The translations under genes were made by a program, and so were the position numbers. Below the pieces are notes generated by a model that saw only the letters and a program-made list of their open reading frames with translations, ran no database searches and had not been told where the DNA came from. From an uncultured Pelagibacteraceae bacterium (lineage in GTDB: Bacteria; Pseudomonadota; Alphaproteobacteria; Pelagibacterales; Pelagibacteraceae): a DNA stretch of 46,292 nucleotides. Where the stretch lies: positions 1-46,292 of the forward strand of contig CACCFT010000007.1 of the NCBI GenBank assembly GCA_902545405.1. The letters run 5' to 3'. Numbering within the stretch: the stretch's first letter is position 1; every line of letters starts with the position of its first letter. This document shows positions 16,392 through 25,710 of this stretch, in pieces.

Positions 16392-17363
16392 ATGAAAAAA
16401 ACGTTAAATTTGTTACTTAGCGCTATTTTAGTAGTTACATCATTCATTGGTTTGGGAAATGTTGCCGTTGCTGACGGTCATGGTTTTCCATCTAAACCAA
16501 TTGAAGTTGTTACTCACGCCGGTTTAGGTGGAGGAACTGATACAACTGCAAGAATGTTGTTAATTAGAACAAGAAAAAATCTTAAAAATAACGCTTACAT
16601 CACTCCAAAAAGAGGTGATGCAGGTAATAAGGCAATGGCTTACGTAAAATCGAAGCCTAGAGATGGTCATACAGTACTAGCTATTACGCCAACTCATTTA
16701 TTTAGAATGGCTAGAGGACAAGCGGAGCTGACAATTGATGATTTTGTTGGTGTTGCAAGAACTACAGTTGACCCAATTGTAATATTTGTAAATGCAAAAA
16801 GTCCTTACAAAACAATTGAAGATTTAATTAAAGCTGGTCAAAAAAAACCAATTAAATATGGTGGTACTAACGTAGGAAGTGTTGATCATATTTCAGGATT
16901 AATATTCGCAAGGGAAGCAAAAACAAAAATTGCTTTTGTACCATTCGAAGGTGGTGGAGCGATAATGACTAGTTTAGTAGGAAATCAAATCGAAGCTGCT
17001 GGATTAAACCTAGATGAAGGTAAAGATCAATTAGATGCAGGTGAATTGAGAGTACTAGCAGTAATGGCAGATGAAAGAATGTCTGCATTACCAGATACAC
17101 CAACTTTAAAAGAAAAAGGTATTAATGCATCTTTTGCTACAGTTAGAGGTGTTGTTGTGCTTAAAGGTACACCACAAAAAACTATTGATACTCTTGAAAA
17201 AGGATTCCTTAAAGCAATGAAACATCCAGTTTACCAAAACTATTTACAAGGTGCTGGTTTGGATGCATCAAGTGTTGCTGGAGCTAAAGCTTGGGATGCT
17301 GAAATTAAATCTATTTACAAAGAAGCAAGAGCTGCTTTAGTAAGTTTAGGTTTAGCTAAATAA
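16392..17363 (+). CDS. tctC: Tripartite tricarboxylate transporter substrate-binding protein, TctC family
   Basis: A 323-residue periplasmic binding protein of a TTT system, with a signal peptide cleaved near residue 27 (AVA-D). Family features are PSKPIEVVTHAGLGGGTD at about 31-48, the ligand-loop GGTNVGS near 157, and the VPFEGGGA segment near 193. TctC proteins (Bug family) bind citrate, tricarballylate or other carboxylates. The following MmgE/PrpD gene suggests a methylcitrate- or aconitate-like ligand, which is inference. An AGAGG ribosome binding site precedes the ATG. A strong hairpin separates it from tctB. Confidence 0.9.
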   Translation: MKKTLNLLLSAILVVTSFIGLGNVAVADGHGFPSKPIEVVTHAGLGGGTDTTARMLLIRTRKNLKNNAYITPKRGDAGNKAMAYVKSKPRDGHTVLAITPTHLFRMARGQAELTIDDFVGVARTTVDPIVIFVNAKSPYKTIEDLIKAGQKKPIKYGGTNVGSVDHISGLIFAREAKTKIAFVPFEGGGAIMTSLVGNQIEAAGLNLDEGKDQLDAGELRVLAVMADERMSALPDTPTLKEKGINASFATVRGVVVLKGTPQKTIDTLEKGFLKAMKHPVYQNYLQGAGLDASSVAGAKAWDAEIKSIYKEARAALVSLGLAK

Positions 17364-17375
17364 TTTCAATTACTT

Positions 17376-17400
17376 AATGGGGGTTATACAACCCCCATTT
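17376..17400 (+). terminator. Strong hairpin between tctC and tctB
   Basis: AATGGGGGTT and AACCCCCATT form a perfect 10-pair stem around the 4-base loop ATAC. The tail is TTAAATC, so the T tract is weak and complete termination is unlikely. It may stabilise the upstream tctC message or attenuate expression of tctBA. It mirrors the hairpin after dctP. Confidence 0.7.
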
Positions 17401-17408
17401 AAATCAAA

Positions 17409-17873
17409 ATGATAAAAGATATAAAAATTCTAAGTATTATTATAATTATATCAGTCTCATTATTTGCATACACATTCACATTTGATGAAGTTCCTGAAAT
17501 TTTAGCTCAGGGAATGCAACCTACAATGATGCCAAGATTAATTTTTTCTTTAATAATTTTTTTATCTATATTTCAGTTAATTCAGAATAAAAATTTAAAG
17601 TCTGATAAAAAAGAATTAATTCGAAGAAATGCTTTTGTAACATTTGCTTATACATTGTTTATAGTTTTAATAGCAGATAAACTTGGATTTTTAATTTCTA
17701 TATTTTTGTTCACTTTAGTTACACCTATGTTATGGCAAAGGAAAGATTATATAAAAATCTTTTTTTATTCTTTAACTATATCAGTATTTGTTTTTGTTTT
17801 TTTTACACTTGTACTTCAATTAAAATTTCCTCAAGGGATATTAGAGGAATTTATAATTAGGAATTTTTATTAA
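17409..17873 (+). CDS. tctB: TTT transporter small membrane subunit, TctB family
   Basis: A 154-residue protein with four predicted membrane helices, the size and layout of TctB. The sequence is weakly conserved, as usual for this family; the call depends partly on its place between tctC and tctA. The segment MQPTMMPRLIF near residues 35-45 resembles the A/P-rich turn found after the first helix in TctB proteins. No Shine-Dalgarno site is visible after the upstream hairpin. Its stop overlaps the tctA start by one base. Confidence 0.82.
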   Translation: MIKDIKILSIIIIISVSLFAYTFTFDEVPEILAQGMQPTMMPRLIFSLIIFLSIFQLIQNKNLKSDKKELIRRNAFVTFAYTLFIVLIADKLGFLISIFLFTLVTPMLWQRKDYIKIFFYSLTISVFVFVFFTLVLQLKFPQGILEEFIIRNFY

Positions 17874-19345
17874 TGGAAATTTTATCAAATATCTCTTTAA
17901 TTTTAAATCCAACAACATTTGGTTTAATACTAGGATCTACAATTGTTGGAGTATTGATAGGTGCTCTTCCTGGATTAAGTTCAGGAATGGCTATTGCATT
18001 GTTATTACCGTTCACAATATATTTAGAACCCAGTCAAGCGATTGCAGCTATGGCTGCATTATATTGTGGTGGTACATTTGGAGGATCAATCACAGCTATA
18101 TTAATTAATGCACCTGGCGCCCCACCTGCTGCTGCAACAGCTTTTGATGGTTTTCCAATGGCTCAGAAGGGCCAGGCAGGTAAAGCTTTAGGCATGGCTG
18201 CAGTATCTAGCGTAGTTGGTGGAATTATTTCTTTGATAGTCCTAATTATTTTTGCACCAACACTAGCAAGAATTGCATATAAATTTGGACCTCCAGAATA
18301 TTTTGCATTGGCAATATTTGGATTATCAATGTTAGCCTCTATAAGCTCAAAATCTCCTGTTAAAAATCTTATTGGAGGTTTGATAGGTTTATTTGTTGCA
18401 ACAATCGGAGTTCACCTTACAACTGGTATTTCAAGATTTACATTTGGGGTTGCTGAACTTTTTGAAGGGATAAGCTTTGTTCCTGTATTAATTGGTTTAT
18501 TTGCAATGTCAGAGATATTAGTCCAAGCATCAAAAAGTGAATTACTTTTAGAAAGAATTAAGTTTTCAGCAATAAAACTTCCTTCAATTTCAGAATTTAA
18601 GAGTTGTGTTAAAACAATTTTAAGATCATCGGGCATAGGAACTTTTATAGGCATTCTTCCAGCTGAAGGCGGAACAGTTAGCGCAATGATTGGTTATAAC
18701 GAGGCAAGAAGATGGTCAAAAAATAAAGATAACTTTGGAAAAGGAGAAATAGAAGGAGTTGCAGCTCCAGAGTCAGCTAATAATGCTGCTACTGGTGGTG
18801 CAATGATACCAACTCTTGCTTTAGGTATTCCAGGTTCAGCAACTACAGCAGTAATTCTTGGAGGATTTCAAATTCATGGATTAAGAGCTGGACCATATTT
18901 GTTTGAACAGCAACCTGACCTGCTTTACACAATTTTTTATGGCATGCTTTTAGCAAACTTTATCTTTTTAATTTTTGGTTTACTTGGAGCTAAAATATTC
19001 TCAAGAATTTCGTTAATACCAAGGGGTTATTTATGGCCATCTGTATTTGTATTTTGTCTTGTTGGATCTTATGGATTATCTCAATCTATGGTAGATGTTT
19101 ACATAATGTTAATTTCAGGTGTTGTTGGATTTTTCTTAAGACGGTCAGGATTTTCTCCAGCACCAATAATTATGGGAATTGTACTAGGCGAATTAGTGGA
19201 AAATTCATTAGCGCAATCAATCATAATATTTGACCAAAATATATTTATGTTTTTCACAAGGCCAATTGTACTTGTATTTTTTACATTAACTTTTTTAAGT
19301 TTATTTTACAGACCTATTAAAAATCTAATAATGAAAGGAAAATAA
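17873..19345 (+). CDS. tctA: TTT transporter large permease, TctA family
   Basis: A 490-residue permease with about 10-12 membrane helices. TctA signatures are clear: GALPGLSSGMAIALLLPFT near residues 30-48, the YCGGTFGGSITAILINAPG segment near 63-81, and the second copy around 260-320, including GILPAEGGTVSAMIGYNEA and GAMIPTLALGIPGSATTAV. It transports the ligand delivered by TctC. The stop overlaps the start of the MmgE/PrpD gene by one base, so the enzyme is tightly coupled to the transporter. Confidence 0.94.
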   Translation: MEILSNISLILNPTTFGLILGSTIVGVLIGALPGLSSGMAIALLLPFTIYLEPSQAIAAMAALYCGGTFGGSITAILINAPGAPPAAATAFDGFPMAQKGQAGKALGMAAVSSVVGGIISLIVLIIFAPTLARIAYKFGPPEYFALAIFGLSMLASISSKSPVKNLIGGLIGLFVATIGVHLTTGISRFTFGVAELFEGISFVPVLIGLFAMSEILVQASKSELLLERIKFSAIKLPSISEFKSCVKTILRSSGIGTFIGILPAEGGTVSAMIGYNEARRWSKNKDNFGKGEIEGVAAPESANNAATGGAMIPTLALGIPGSATTAVILGGFQIHGLRAGPYLFEQQPDLLYTIFYGMLLANFIFLIFGLLGAKIFSRISLIPRGYLWPSVFVFCLVGSYGLSQSMVDVYIMLISGVVGFFLRRSGFSPAPIIMGIVLGELVENSLAQSIIIFDQNIFMFFTRPIVLVFFTLTFLSLFYRPIKNLIMKGK

Positions 19346-20769
19346 TGACTAAAGCTTTTACACCTAATATTAAATCTAAAAGAGGAAAAGACTTAACAAA
19401 ATACGTTGCTAACTTTGTTCACAAAACAAAATTTAAAAATATTCCAAAAGAAGTTGTTGAGTTAGCAAAAAAACATATTTTGGATGGTTTTGGTTTAGCA
19501 TTATCAGGCTCTGTTGCAAGAACAGGTAATTACTTATTTGCACATATCAAAAAAAGTTCAGCAAAAGGGAAGGCAACAGTTATTGGTTCAAAAATGAAGG
19601 TTCCAACGCACTTTGCAGCTTTGGCAAATGGTGTAGGAATACATTCTGACGATTACGATGATACGCAATTAGCTGTAGCAAAAGATAGGGTTTATGGTTT
19701 ATTAACACATCCTACCGCACCTTGCTTGCCAAGTGCTTTTGCGGAAGGTGAAGTAAATAAAATTAATGGAAAAGATTTTTTAAACTCATATTTAATTGGT
19801 GTAGATGTAGAATGTAAAATATCTGAAGCCATGTCTCCACGTCATTATCAACATGGTTTTCACTCAACAGCAACCTGTGGAACTTTTGCTTCTGCTTCTG
19901 CTGCAGCTAAAATTAGAAAATATGATCATAACAAAATTTTAAGATCTTTAGGGATTGCGGCCTCTCTTAGCGCTGGATTAAGAGAAAATTTTGGAACAAT
20001 GACAAAACCACTGCACGCAGGTAGAGCGGCAGAGAGTGGGGTGATAGCTTGTGATCTAGTAAGATATGGGTGGTCTTCAACTGATAAAATTTTAGAATCT
20101 CCTAGAGGTTTCTTTCAAGCTCATGGAGGTGGTTACGATATAAACGCGTTAAAAGGTAAACTTGGAAGACCATGGACATTTAAATCTCCAGGCATTTCTA
20201 TTAAACCTCATCCTTGCGGTTCTTTAACCCATCCTGGGATGACAAAGATGTTAGAGTTAATTAACAAGTATGACATTAAGCCTGAGCAAGTAGTTAAAGT
20301 AGATGTTGGCACAAACCATAACATGCAAAATGCTTTGATACATCATCAACCAAAAAATGAGTTTCAAGCTAAATTTAGTATGGAGTATTCTATGGCAATA
20401 CTTTTAATTGATAGAAGAGCATACATTCCTGAATATCAAGATAAAAGAATCAATAAATCTGATGTTCAACAAATGCTTAAAAAAGTGAACTTTTATAAAA
20501 ACAAAATAGCTGAAGCTGCAGGCTACGATAAAATGACAACTATAATAGACATATATTTAAAAAACGGAAAAAAAATATCTGGAAGAGGTGATTTTGGAAA
20601 AGGTAGTCCTGCAATACCAATGACTTACGATGAAGTTGCAGATAAGTTTCTTGGTTGTACAGAATTTGCTAGATGGCCTTTATCTAAATCTAAAAAAATT
20701 ATTGAAACAGTAAGGAACTTAGAAAAAGTTAAGGATATTAGAATATTAGGAAAGTTACTATCAAAATAG
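19345..20769 (+). CDS. MmgE/PrpD family protein (2-methylcitrate dehydratase-like)
   Basis: A 474-residue member of the MmgE/PrpD superfamily, which includes 2-methylcitrate dehydratase and cis-aconitate decarboxylase. The N-terminal helical domain (HILDGFGLALSGS near 46-58) and the active-site area with NGVGIHSDDYDDTQ near 92-105 and THPTAP near 119 fit the family. It differs markedly from the PrpD encoded downstream on the other strand, so it probably acts on a different acid, perhaps the one imported by the TTT system whose tctA gene it overlaps. Its stop codon abuts the stop of convergent prpC. Confidence 0.85.
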   Translation: MTKAFTPNIKSKRGKDLTKYVANFVHKTKFKNIPKEVVELAKKHILDGFGLALSGSVARTGNYLFAHIKKSSAKGKATVIGSKMKVPTHFAALANGVGIHSDDYDDTQLAVAKDRVYGLLTHPTAPCLPSAFAEGEVNKINGKDFLNSYLIGVDVECKISEAMSPRHYQHGFHSTATCGTFASASAAAKIRKYDHNKILRSLGIAASLSAGLRENFGTMTKPLHAGRAAESGVIACDLVRYGWSSTDKILESPRGFFQAHGGGYDINALKGKLGRPWTFKSPGISIKPHPCGSLTHPGMTKMLELINKYDIKPEQVVKVDVGTNHNMQNALIHHQPKNEFQAKFSMEYSMAILLIDRRAYIPEYQDKRINKSDVQQMLKKVNFYKNKIAEAAGYDKMTTIIDIYLKNGKKISGRGDFGKGSPAIPMTYDEVADKFLGCTEFARWPLSKSKKIIETVRNLEKVKDIRILGKLLSK

Positions 20770-21894
20770 TTATCTTTGATTTAAAAGCATAACTTTTCGA
20801 TATTTGCTACCTTTGTATTTAGCTAATGGTCTAATCAATTTATTAGATGAATGTTGTTCCATTATGTGAGCTGACCAACCTGTAATTCTTGAAATTACGA
20901 ATATTGGTGTAAAGAAATCTGTATCAAAACCCATTAAATGATAAGTAGGTCCCGTTGGATAATCCACGTTTGGATGTATATTCTTTTTACTAATCATTAC
21001 TCTTTCAACAATATCGTAAATCTTTAAAAACTTTTTATCTTTTTTAATTTTAGCAACTTTTTTGAAATACTCCTTCATGGTTGGAACTCTAGAGTCTCCA
21101 CTTTTATAAACTCTGTGCCCAAAACCCATCACAACCTCTTTTTTCTTTAATGCATTATTGATCCATTTTAAAGCATTCTCAGGTTTTTTGATTTTGTTCA
21201 TCATATGCATAACTTCTTCATTAGCTCCACCATGTAATGGTCCTTTTAAACTAGCAATAGCACCTGTTATAGCGCCATGTATGTCAGATAAACTACTTGT
21301 TATCGTTCTTGCTGTAAAAGTTGATACATTAAAACTGTGTTCTGCGTATAAAATTAAAGATACATCAAACGCTTTTACAATTTCCTTTTGAGGTACTTTT
21401 CCAAAACACATATAGAAAAAGTTTTCTGCAAAAGTTAGCTCTTTTTTTGGTTTAATAATTTTTTTACCTTTTCGAATTCTATAAAAAGCCGCTAAAGCAG
21501 TTGGAGTTTTAGCTAAAATTCTTAAAGCTTTTCTTGTGTTTGCTTCCTGAGAATTATCTGTAGTTTCTTTATCTTCTAATCCCATAACACTTACTGCTGT
21601 TCTAGCGACATCCATAGGATGAGATTTCTTTGGCATGTGTTTAATTATTTCGTAAAGATTTTTCGATAAATCCCTATGTCCTCGTTCAATTTTTTCAAAT
21701 TGTCTTAACTCTATACTGTTTGGTAAATCACCCTTTAAAATAAGATATGCAGCTTCTTCAAATCTACAAAATTCACACAGATCTTGAACAGCATAACCCC
21801 TATAGGTTAATGAGTTAATTTCAGGCATAACTTTAGAAACTTCTGTTTCATCAACAACAATTCCTAATAAACCTTTTTTTACTTCTTCACTCAT
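20770..21894 (-). CDS. prpC: 2-methylcitrate synthase (citrate synthase family)
   Basis: The 374-residue type I citrate synthase fold carries the catalytic residues: His in GPLHGGANEE near residue 220, His in GFGHRVYK near 258, and the Asp-containing YPTG segment near 310. The short length and the neighbours prpB and prpD mark it as methylcitrate synthase, which condenses propionyl-CoA with oxaloacetate. Such enzymes often keep citrate synthase activity, so a role as a second citrate synthase is possible. It overlaps the preceding prpB stop by one base and is the last gene of the prpDBC operon. Confidence 0.88.
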   Translation of the reverse strand: MSEEVKKGLLGIVVDETEVSKVMPEINSLTYRGYAVQDLCEFCRFEEAAYLILKGDLPNSIELRQFEKIERGHRDLSKNLYEIIKHMPKKSHPMDVARTAVSVMGLEDKETTDNSQEANTRKALRILAKTPTALAAFYRIRKGKKIIKPKKELTFAENFFYMCFGKVPQKEIVKAFDVSLILYAEHSFNVSTFTARTITSSLSDIHGAITGAIASLKGPLHGGANEEVMHMMNKIKKPENALKWINNALKKKEVVMGFGHRVYKSGDSRVPTMKEYFKKVAKIKKDKKFLKIYDIVERVMISKKNIHPNVDYPTGPTYHLMGFDTDFFTPIFVISRITGWSAHIMEQHSSNKLIRPLAKYKGSKYRKVMLLNQR

Positions 21895-22790
21895 TATTCA
21901 TGTCCCTCTGTACTAAAATTATATATTTTCTCATCTAAAGAGTTGTATTTTTCATACTCAACTAGATCATATAATCTTTTTCTGGTCTGCATCTTATCTA
22001 TAATATTATTTTGATGTCCATCCGCAAAAATGGCACGTAGACCATCCTCAACACTTTTCATCGCTAATCTTTGTGTAGTAACTGGATAAATAACAATATT
22101 ATAACCAAGTTCTTCTAATTGTTTAAAATCTAGCAACTTCGATTTACCAAACTCAGTCATATTAGCTAGAAGATAACAATTTAATGATTTTCTAACTTTT
22201 TCAAACTCAGCTTCGTCTTTTAATGCTTCTGGAAAAACAACTTCTGCACCAGCATCAATATAGGATTTGCAACGATCGATCATTTTATCAATACCTTCTA
22301 CGCTTTTAGCATCAGAACGTGCAATGATTTTAAATTGTTTGTCTGATCTTGCTTCTACGCATTCTTTAATTTTTTTTGTCATATCCTCTTTTGATATCAA
22401 CTCTTTATTGTCTAGATGGCCACATCTTTTTTGTTCTATCTGATCTTCTAAATGAATTGCTGAAATACCAAAATTTTCAAATGTTTGAACAGTTTCTTTA
22501 CAAGATTTAAAACCTGTATCGACATCAACAATGGTCGGAAGATTTGTAACACGTGCAATTTGTTTCGATCTGTTACTGACATCATTAAGAGTTGTTAATC
22601 CTATATCTGGATAACCTAAATCATTAGACATAACACCTCCAGATACATAAACTCCATCATATCCAATTTCTTCAATAACTTTTGCTGTTAATGGATTATA
22701 TGCACCTGGTATTCTTAAAATTTTATTTGATTTTAGTTTATTATCTAAATCAATTCTTTTCTCTTCAGGTTTTTTTTCAACAAAGTGCAC
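21894..22790 (-). CDS. prpB: 2-methylisocitrate lyase
   Basis: A 298-residue isocitrate lyase/PEP mutase superfamily enzyme. The metal-site aspartates at about 89 and 91 (VDVDTG), HLEDQ near 113-117 and the catalytic-loop KRCGH at 121-125 match 2-methylisocitrate lyase, which yields pyruvate and succinate. The isocitrate lyase form of the loop is KKCGH, so the KRCGH form and the prp context both favour PrpB. It joins prpD upstream and prpC downstream by 1-base overlaps, indicating one coupled transcription unit for propionate use. Confidence 0.9.
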   Translation of the reverse strand: MHFVEKKPEEKRIDLDNKLKSNKILRIPGAYNPLTAKVIEEIGYDGVYVSGGVMSNDLGYPDIGLTTLNDVSNRSKQIARVTNLPTIVDVDTGFKSCKETVQTFENFGISAIHLEDQIEQKRCGHLDNKELISKEDMTKKIKECVEARSDKQFKIIARSDAKSVEGIDKMIDRCKSYIDAGAEVVFPEALKDEAEFEKVRKSLNCYLLANMTEFGKSKLLDFKQLEELGYNIVIYPVTTQRLAMKSVEDGLRAIFADGHQNNIIDKMQTRKRLYDLVEYEKYNSLDEKIYNFSTEGHE

Positions 22791-24292
22791 TAGAATATTC
22801 CTTTTTTATTATTAGATTTTAAGTATTTTTTACTCACTTCTATATTTAGTTTTGTAAGCTGATTATTTTTTAATTTTTTTAAATTTTGAACATCTTTTAA
22901 AAATCTATCACTTTCTTTTTTAGAAATAATATTTTCTGTTAAAATTTTAAATTTATTTATATAATCTTTTCTTTGAAAAGGTCTTTTGCCGTAAGGATGA
23001 GCATCTGCTCTTTCTAATTCCTCAATAATTTTTTTCCCATTATTTAATGTTACTATAACCTTTGCACCAAAAGATTTCTTTTTTGGATCAGGATCATGAT
23101 ATTTCTTAGTCCACTTCTTATCCTCATGAGTTTTAATGCATCTCCATATTTTAATTGTACTTTTTTTGTTAGCTCTTTTTTTAGTATATGACTTTACATG
23201 ATGCCAATCTGCATCTTCTAAAGCTACTGCAAAAATATACATTATTGAGTGATCTAAAGTTTCTCTACTAGCATTTGGATCCATTTTTTGTGGATCATTA
23301 GCTCCAGTCCCTATTACATAATGCGTATGATGACTTGTATATATATCTATTTTTTTAATTGTATTTAAATTATCAATTTTTTTATTAAGTGCTTTTGCAA
23401 TATCAATTAATGCTTGAGCTTGATATTCTGCAGAATATTCTTTTGTATATGTTTCGAGAATGGCTTTCTTTTCTTCGTTTTTTTTAGGCAAAGGAACAAA
23501 ATATTTAGCATTTTTTCCATCTAATATTCTTGCAATTACACTGTCTTCACCTTCATAAATAGGACTCGGAGCTCCTTCACCTCTCATCGTTCTATCTACA
23601 GCTTCAATTGCCAATTTTCCTGCATGAGCTGGAGCATAAGCCTTCCAACTTGAAATCTCACCTTTTCTTGATTGTCTTGTTGAAACACTCACATGTAATG
23701 CTTGTTGAACACCTTGATAAATAGTTTCTGTATTTAATTTTAACATAGATCCAATACCAGCAGCAACACTTGGTCCCAAGTGAGCGATATGATCAACTTT
23801 GTGTTTATGAAGACAAATAGCTTTTACAAGATTAACTTGAACTTCATAAGCAGTTATAACTCCTCTTAATAAATCATTTCCATTTTTTTTTAATTGTTGT
23901 GCCACTGCTAAAAGAGCAGGAATATTATCACCAGGATGGCTGTAATCAGCCGCTAGAAATGTATCATGAAAATCTAATTCTCTAACAGCAGTTCCATTTG
24001 CCCACGCAGCCCATTCACAATCAAATTTAATTTTTGAATTTATGCCAAAAAGATTAGCTCCATTTTTTCTAACATGTTTTTTTGCCATTTCTCTTGCAGA
24101 TATTACAGGTCTTCTATTTAAGGAAGCTATAGCAACAGAAGCGTTATCAATAATTCTATTAATAACCATTTCTATTGAATTTTTATTTAATTTAGCATTA
24201 TCACTTGCTATCTCTGCTATTTTCCAAGCAAGCTGTTTCTTCTTTGGAAGATTTATTTTTGATGGATATACTTTAATTGTATGAAATAACAA
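22790..24292 (-). CDS. prpD: 2-methylcitrate dehydratase
   Basis: A 500-residue MmgE/PrpD family protein, close to the usual PrpD length. It has [18 protein letters not shown] near residues 98-115 and the SHPGD motif just after, both typical of PrpD proteins, and the [15 protein letters not shown] helix near 170. It dehydrates 2-methylcitrate in the methylcitrate cycle and is the first gene of prpDBC. An AGGAG ribosome binding site stands a few bases before the ATG. No prpE, prpR or 2-methylaconitate isomerase gene is next to it, so propionyl-CoA must come from elsewhere. Confidence 0.88.
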   Translation of the reverse strand: MLFHTIKVYPSKINLPKKKQLAWKIAEIASDNAKLNKNSIEMVINRIIDNASVAIASLNRRPVISAREMAKKHVRKNGANLFGINSKIKFDCEWAAWANGTAVRELDFHDTFLAADYSHPGDNIPALLAVAQQLKKNGNDLLRGVITAYEVQVNLVKAICLHKHKVDHIAHLGPSVAAGIGSMLKLNTETIYQGVQQALHVSVSTRQSRKGEISSWKAYAPAHAGKLAIEAVDRTMRGEGAPSPIYEGEDSVIARILDGKNAKYFVPLPKKNEEKKAILETYTKEYSAEYQAQALIDIAKALNKKIDNLNTIKKIDIYTSHHTHYVIGTGANDPQKMDPNASRETLDHSIMYIFAVALEDADWHHVKSYTKKRANKKSTIKIWRCIKTHEDKKWTKKYHDPDPKKKSFGAKVIVTLNNGKKIIEELERADAHPYGKRPFQRKDYINKFKILTENIISKKESDRFLKDVQNLKKLKNNQLTKLNIEVSKKYLKSNNKKGIF

Positions 24293-24345
24293 AATAACTC
24301 CTAATTTGTGATTTTGTTTTAATAGTTAAATTAAATTAATCAATA

Positions 24346-25026
24346 TTAAAGATATTGAGATACAATTTTTTCAATACCTACAAAGTCTTTTATTAAGTGA
24401 TTATGATAAATTTCATCAATATTTTTTTCAGTATATCCATCCTCTAATAAAATCATTGGAATATCTGCTGCTTTAGCTGCATTTGCATCCGACTCACTAT
24501 CGCCAATCATAATTGATTTATTTTTACTACCATCTAAAATTTCTATGATTGTTGTTATATGTCTTGGATCAGGTTTACAATAATCAAAAGTATTATAACC
24601 AGCAACATACTCGAAGTAATCATATATCCCAATTTTTTTTAAAAGATCTACTGCAAGATGTTCCGTTTTATTCGTACATACAGCCATTGATATATTTTTT
24701 TTTTTACACCAATTTAGAAAATCTTTTACACCAGGCATCAGGGTACTTTCATTTAAAATATTTTTTCCATAATAAGAAATAAATTCATCTGTCATTTTGT
24801 TTTTAATTTTTTCATTAATCGAAGTTAATTCTTTTTTAGCCTGGCTCCATATAGATCTACCAATCATTGCTCCAGCTCCTTGACCAACAGTATTTTTAAG
24901 TTCATCAAGAGATTTTGTGGGGTATCCAAATTTCTTCATAACATGGTTATGAGCAAGCATTAGATCAGGTGCTGTGTCTACTAACGTACCATCTAAATCA
25001 AAAAGAACTGTGAATTTTTGTGTCAT
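24346..25026 (-). CDS. gph: Phosphoglycolate phosphatase (HAD superfamily)
   Basis: A 226-residue HAD hydrolase. Motif I is FDLDGTLVD with nucleophile Asp10 and acid/base Asp12, motif II is the CTNKT region near 118, and motif IV is MIGDSESD near 173-180. The cap-domain insertion begins after VDTAPDLMLAHNHV. It most resembles Gph, which removes 2-phosphoglycolate formed during DNA repair and oxygenation, but related HAD enzymes act on other sugar phosphates. It is a single gene with its own region upstream of prpD, and divergent from glmU. Confidence 0.83.
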   Translation of the reverse strand: MTQKFTVLFDLDGTLVDTAPDLMLAHNHVMKKFGYPTKSLDELKNTVGQGAGAMIGRSIWSQAKKELTSINEKIKNKMTDEFISYYGKNILNESTLMPGVKDFLNWCKKKNISMAVCTNKTEHLAVDLLKKIGIYDYFEYVAGYNTFDYCKPDPRHITTIIEILDGSKNKSIMIGDSESDANAAKAADIPMILLEDGYTEKNIDEIYHNHLIKDFVGIEKIVSQYL

Positions 25027-25095
25027 TTAAAAAGTATTAATAAGAAATAAATTGTGAATTAATTAAATTAATACCCAGTTATATACAACTATCTA

Positions 25096-25704
25096 ATGAA
25101 TAGTCAAAATTTACAAAATAAACTTAGAGATAAATTTTTAAAAAAAGGTGTCAAAATGAAGGGACCGGAGACAGTTTTTTTTTCTAAAGATACAAAAATT
25201 GGAAAGAATGTAGAGATAGAACCTTATGTTGTCCTTGCTGACAAAGTTCAAATAGGAAACAATGTAAAAATTTTATCGTTCTCTCATCTTGAGGGTGTTA
25301 AAATAGATAATGATGTGAGTATAGGTCCATATGCCCGTTTAAGACCTGGAACAAAAATTAAATCCGGATCAAAAATTGGAAATTTTGTTGAGGTAAAAAA
25401 AACTATAATAAATAAAAATTCTAAAGTTAATCATTTATCATATATTGGCGATGCACTAGTGGGGAAGGACGTTAATATTGGAGCTGGGACAATAACTTGT
25501 AATTATAATGGAAGAAAAAAAAGTAAAACAAATATTAAAGATAAAGTATTTGTTGGTTCAAATACATCTTTAGTGGCACCGGTTACTTTAAATGAAAAAA
25601 GTGTTATAGGCGCAGGTTCAGTAATTACTAAAAATGTAAGCAGAGGCTCATTGGCATTAACTAGATCAAATCAAAAAGAAAAGAAAAATTACAAAAGGAA
25701 ATAA
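25096..25704 (+). CDS. Stand-alone GlmU acetyltransferase domain
   Basis: A 202-residue left-handed beta-helix protein matching only the C-terminal half of GlmU, the glucosamine-1-phosphate acetyltransferase. Active-site blocks are retained: RLRPG at 81-85, NFVEVKK at 96-102, the catalytic-type His113 in NHLSYIGDA, and [11 protein letters not shown] at 129-139. The N-terminal pyrophosphorylase (uridylyltransferase) domain of about 225 residues is absent. Upstream sequence to the divergent gph holds no remnant. glmS follows 6 bases after its stop, keeping the UDP-GlcNAc pathway link. The uridylyl transfer must be done by a separate protein. Confidence 0.88.
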   Translation: MNSQNLQNKLRDKFLKKGVKMKGPETVFFSKDTKIGKNVEIEPYVVLADKVQIGNNVKILSFSHLEGVKIDNDVSIGPYARLRPGTKIKSGSKIGNFVEVKKTIINKNSKVNHLSYIGDALVGKDVNIGAGTITCNYNGRKKSKTNIKDKVFVGSNTSLVAPVTLNEKSVIGAGSVITKNVSRGSLALTRSNQKEKKNYKRK

Positions 25705-25710
25705 TAAGCA

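Noticed and set aside
25040..25075. AT-only inverted repeats between gph and glmU
   Set aside because: Repeats of AATTAATT-type are expected by chance in such AT-rich DNA and no consensus promoter spacing could be found.
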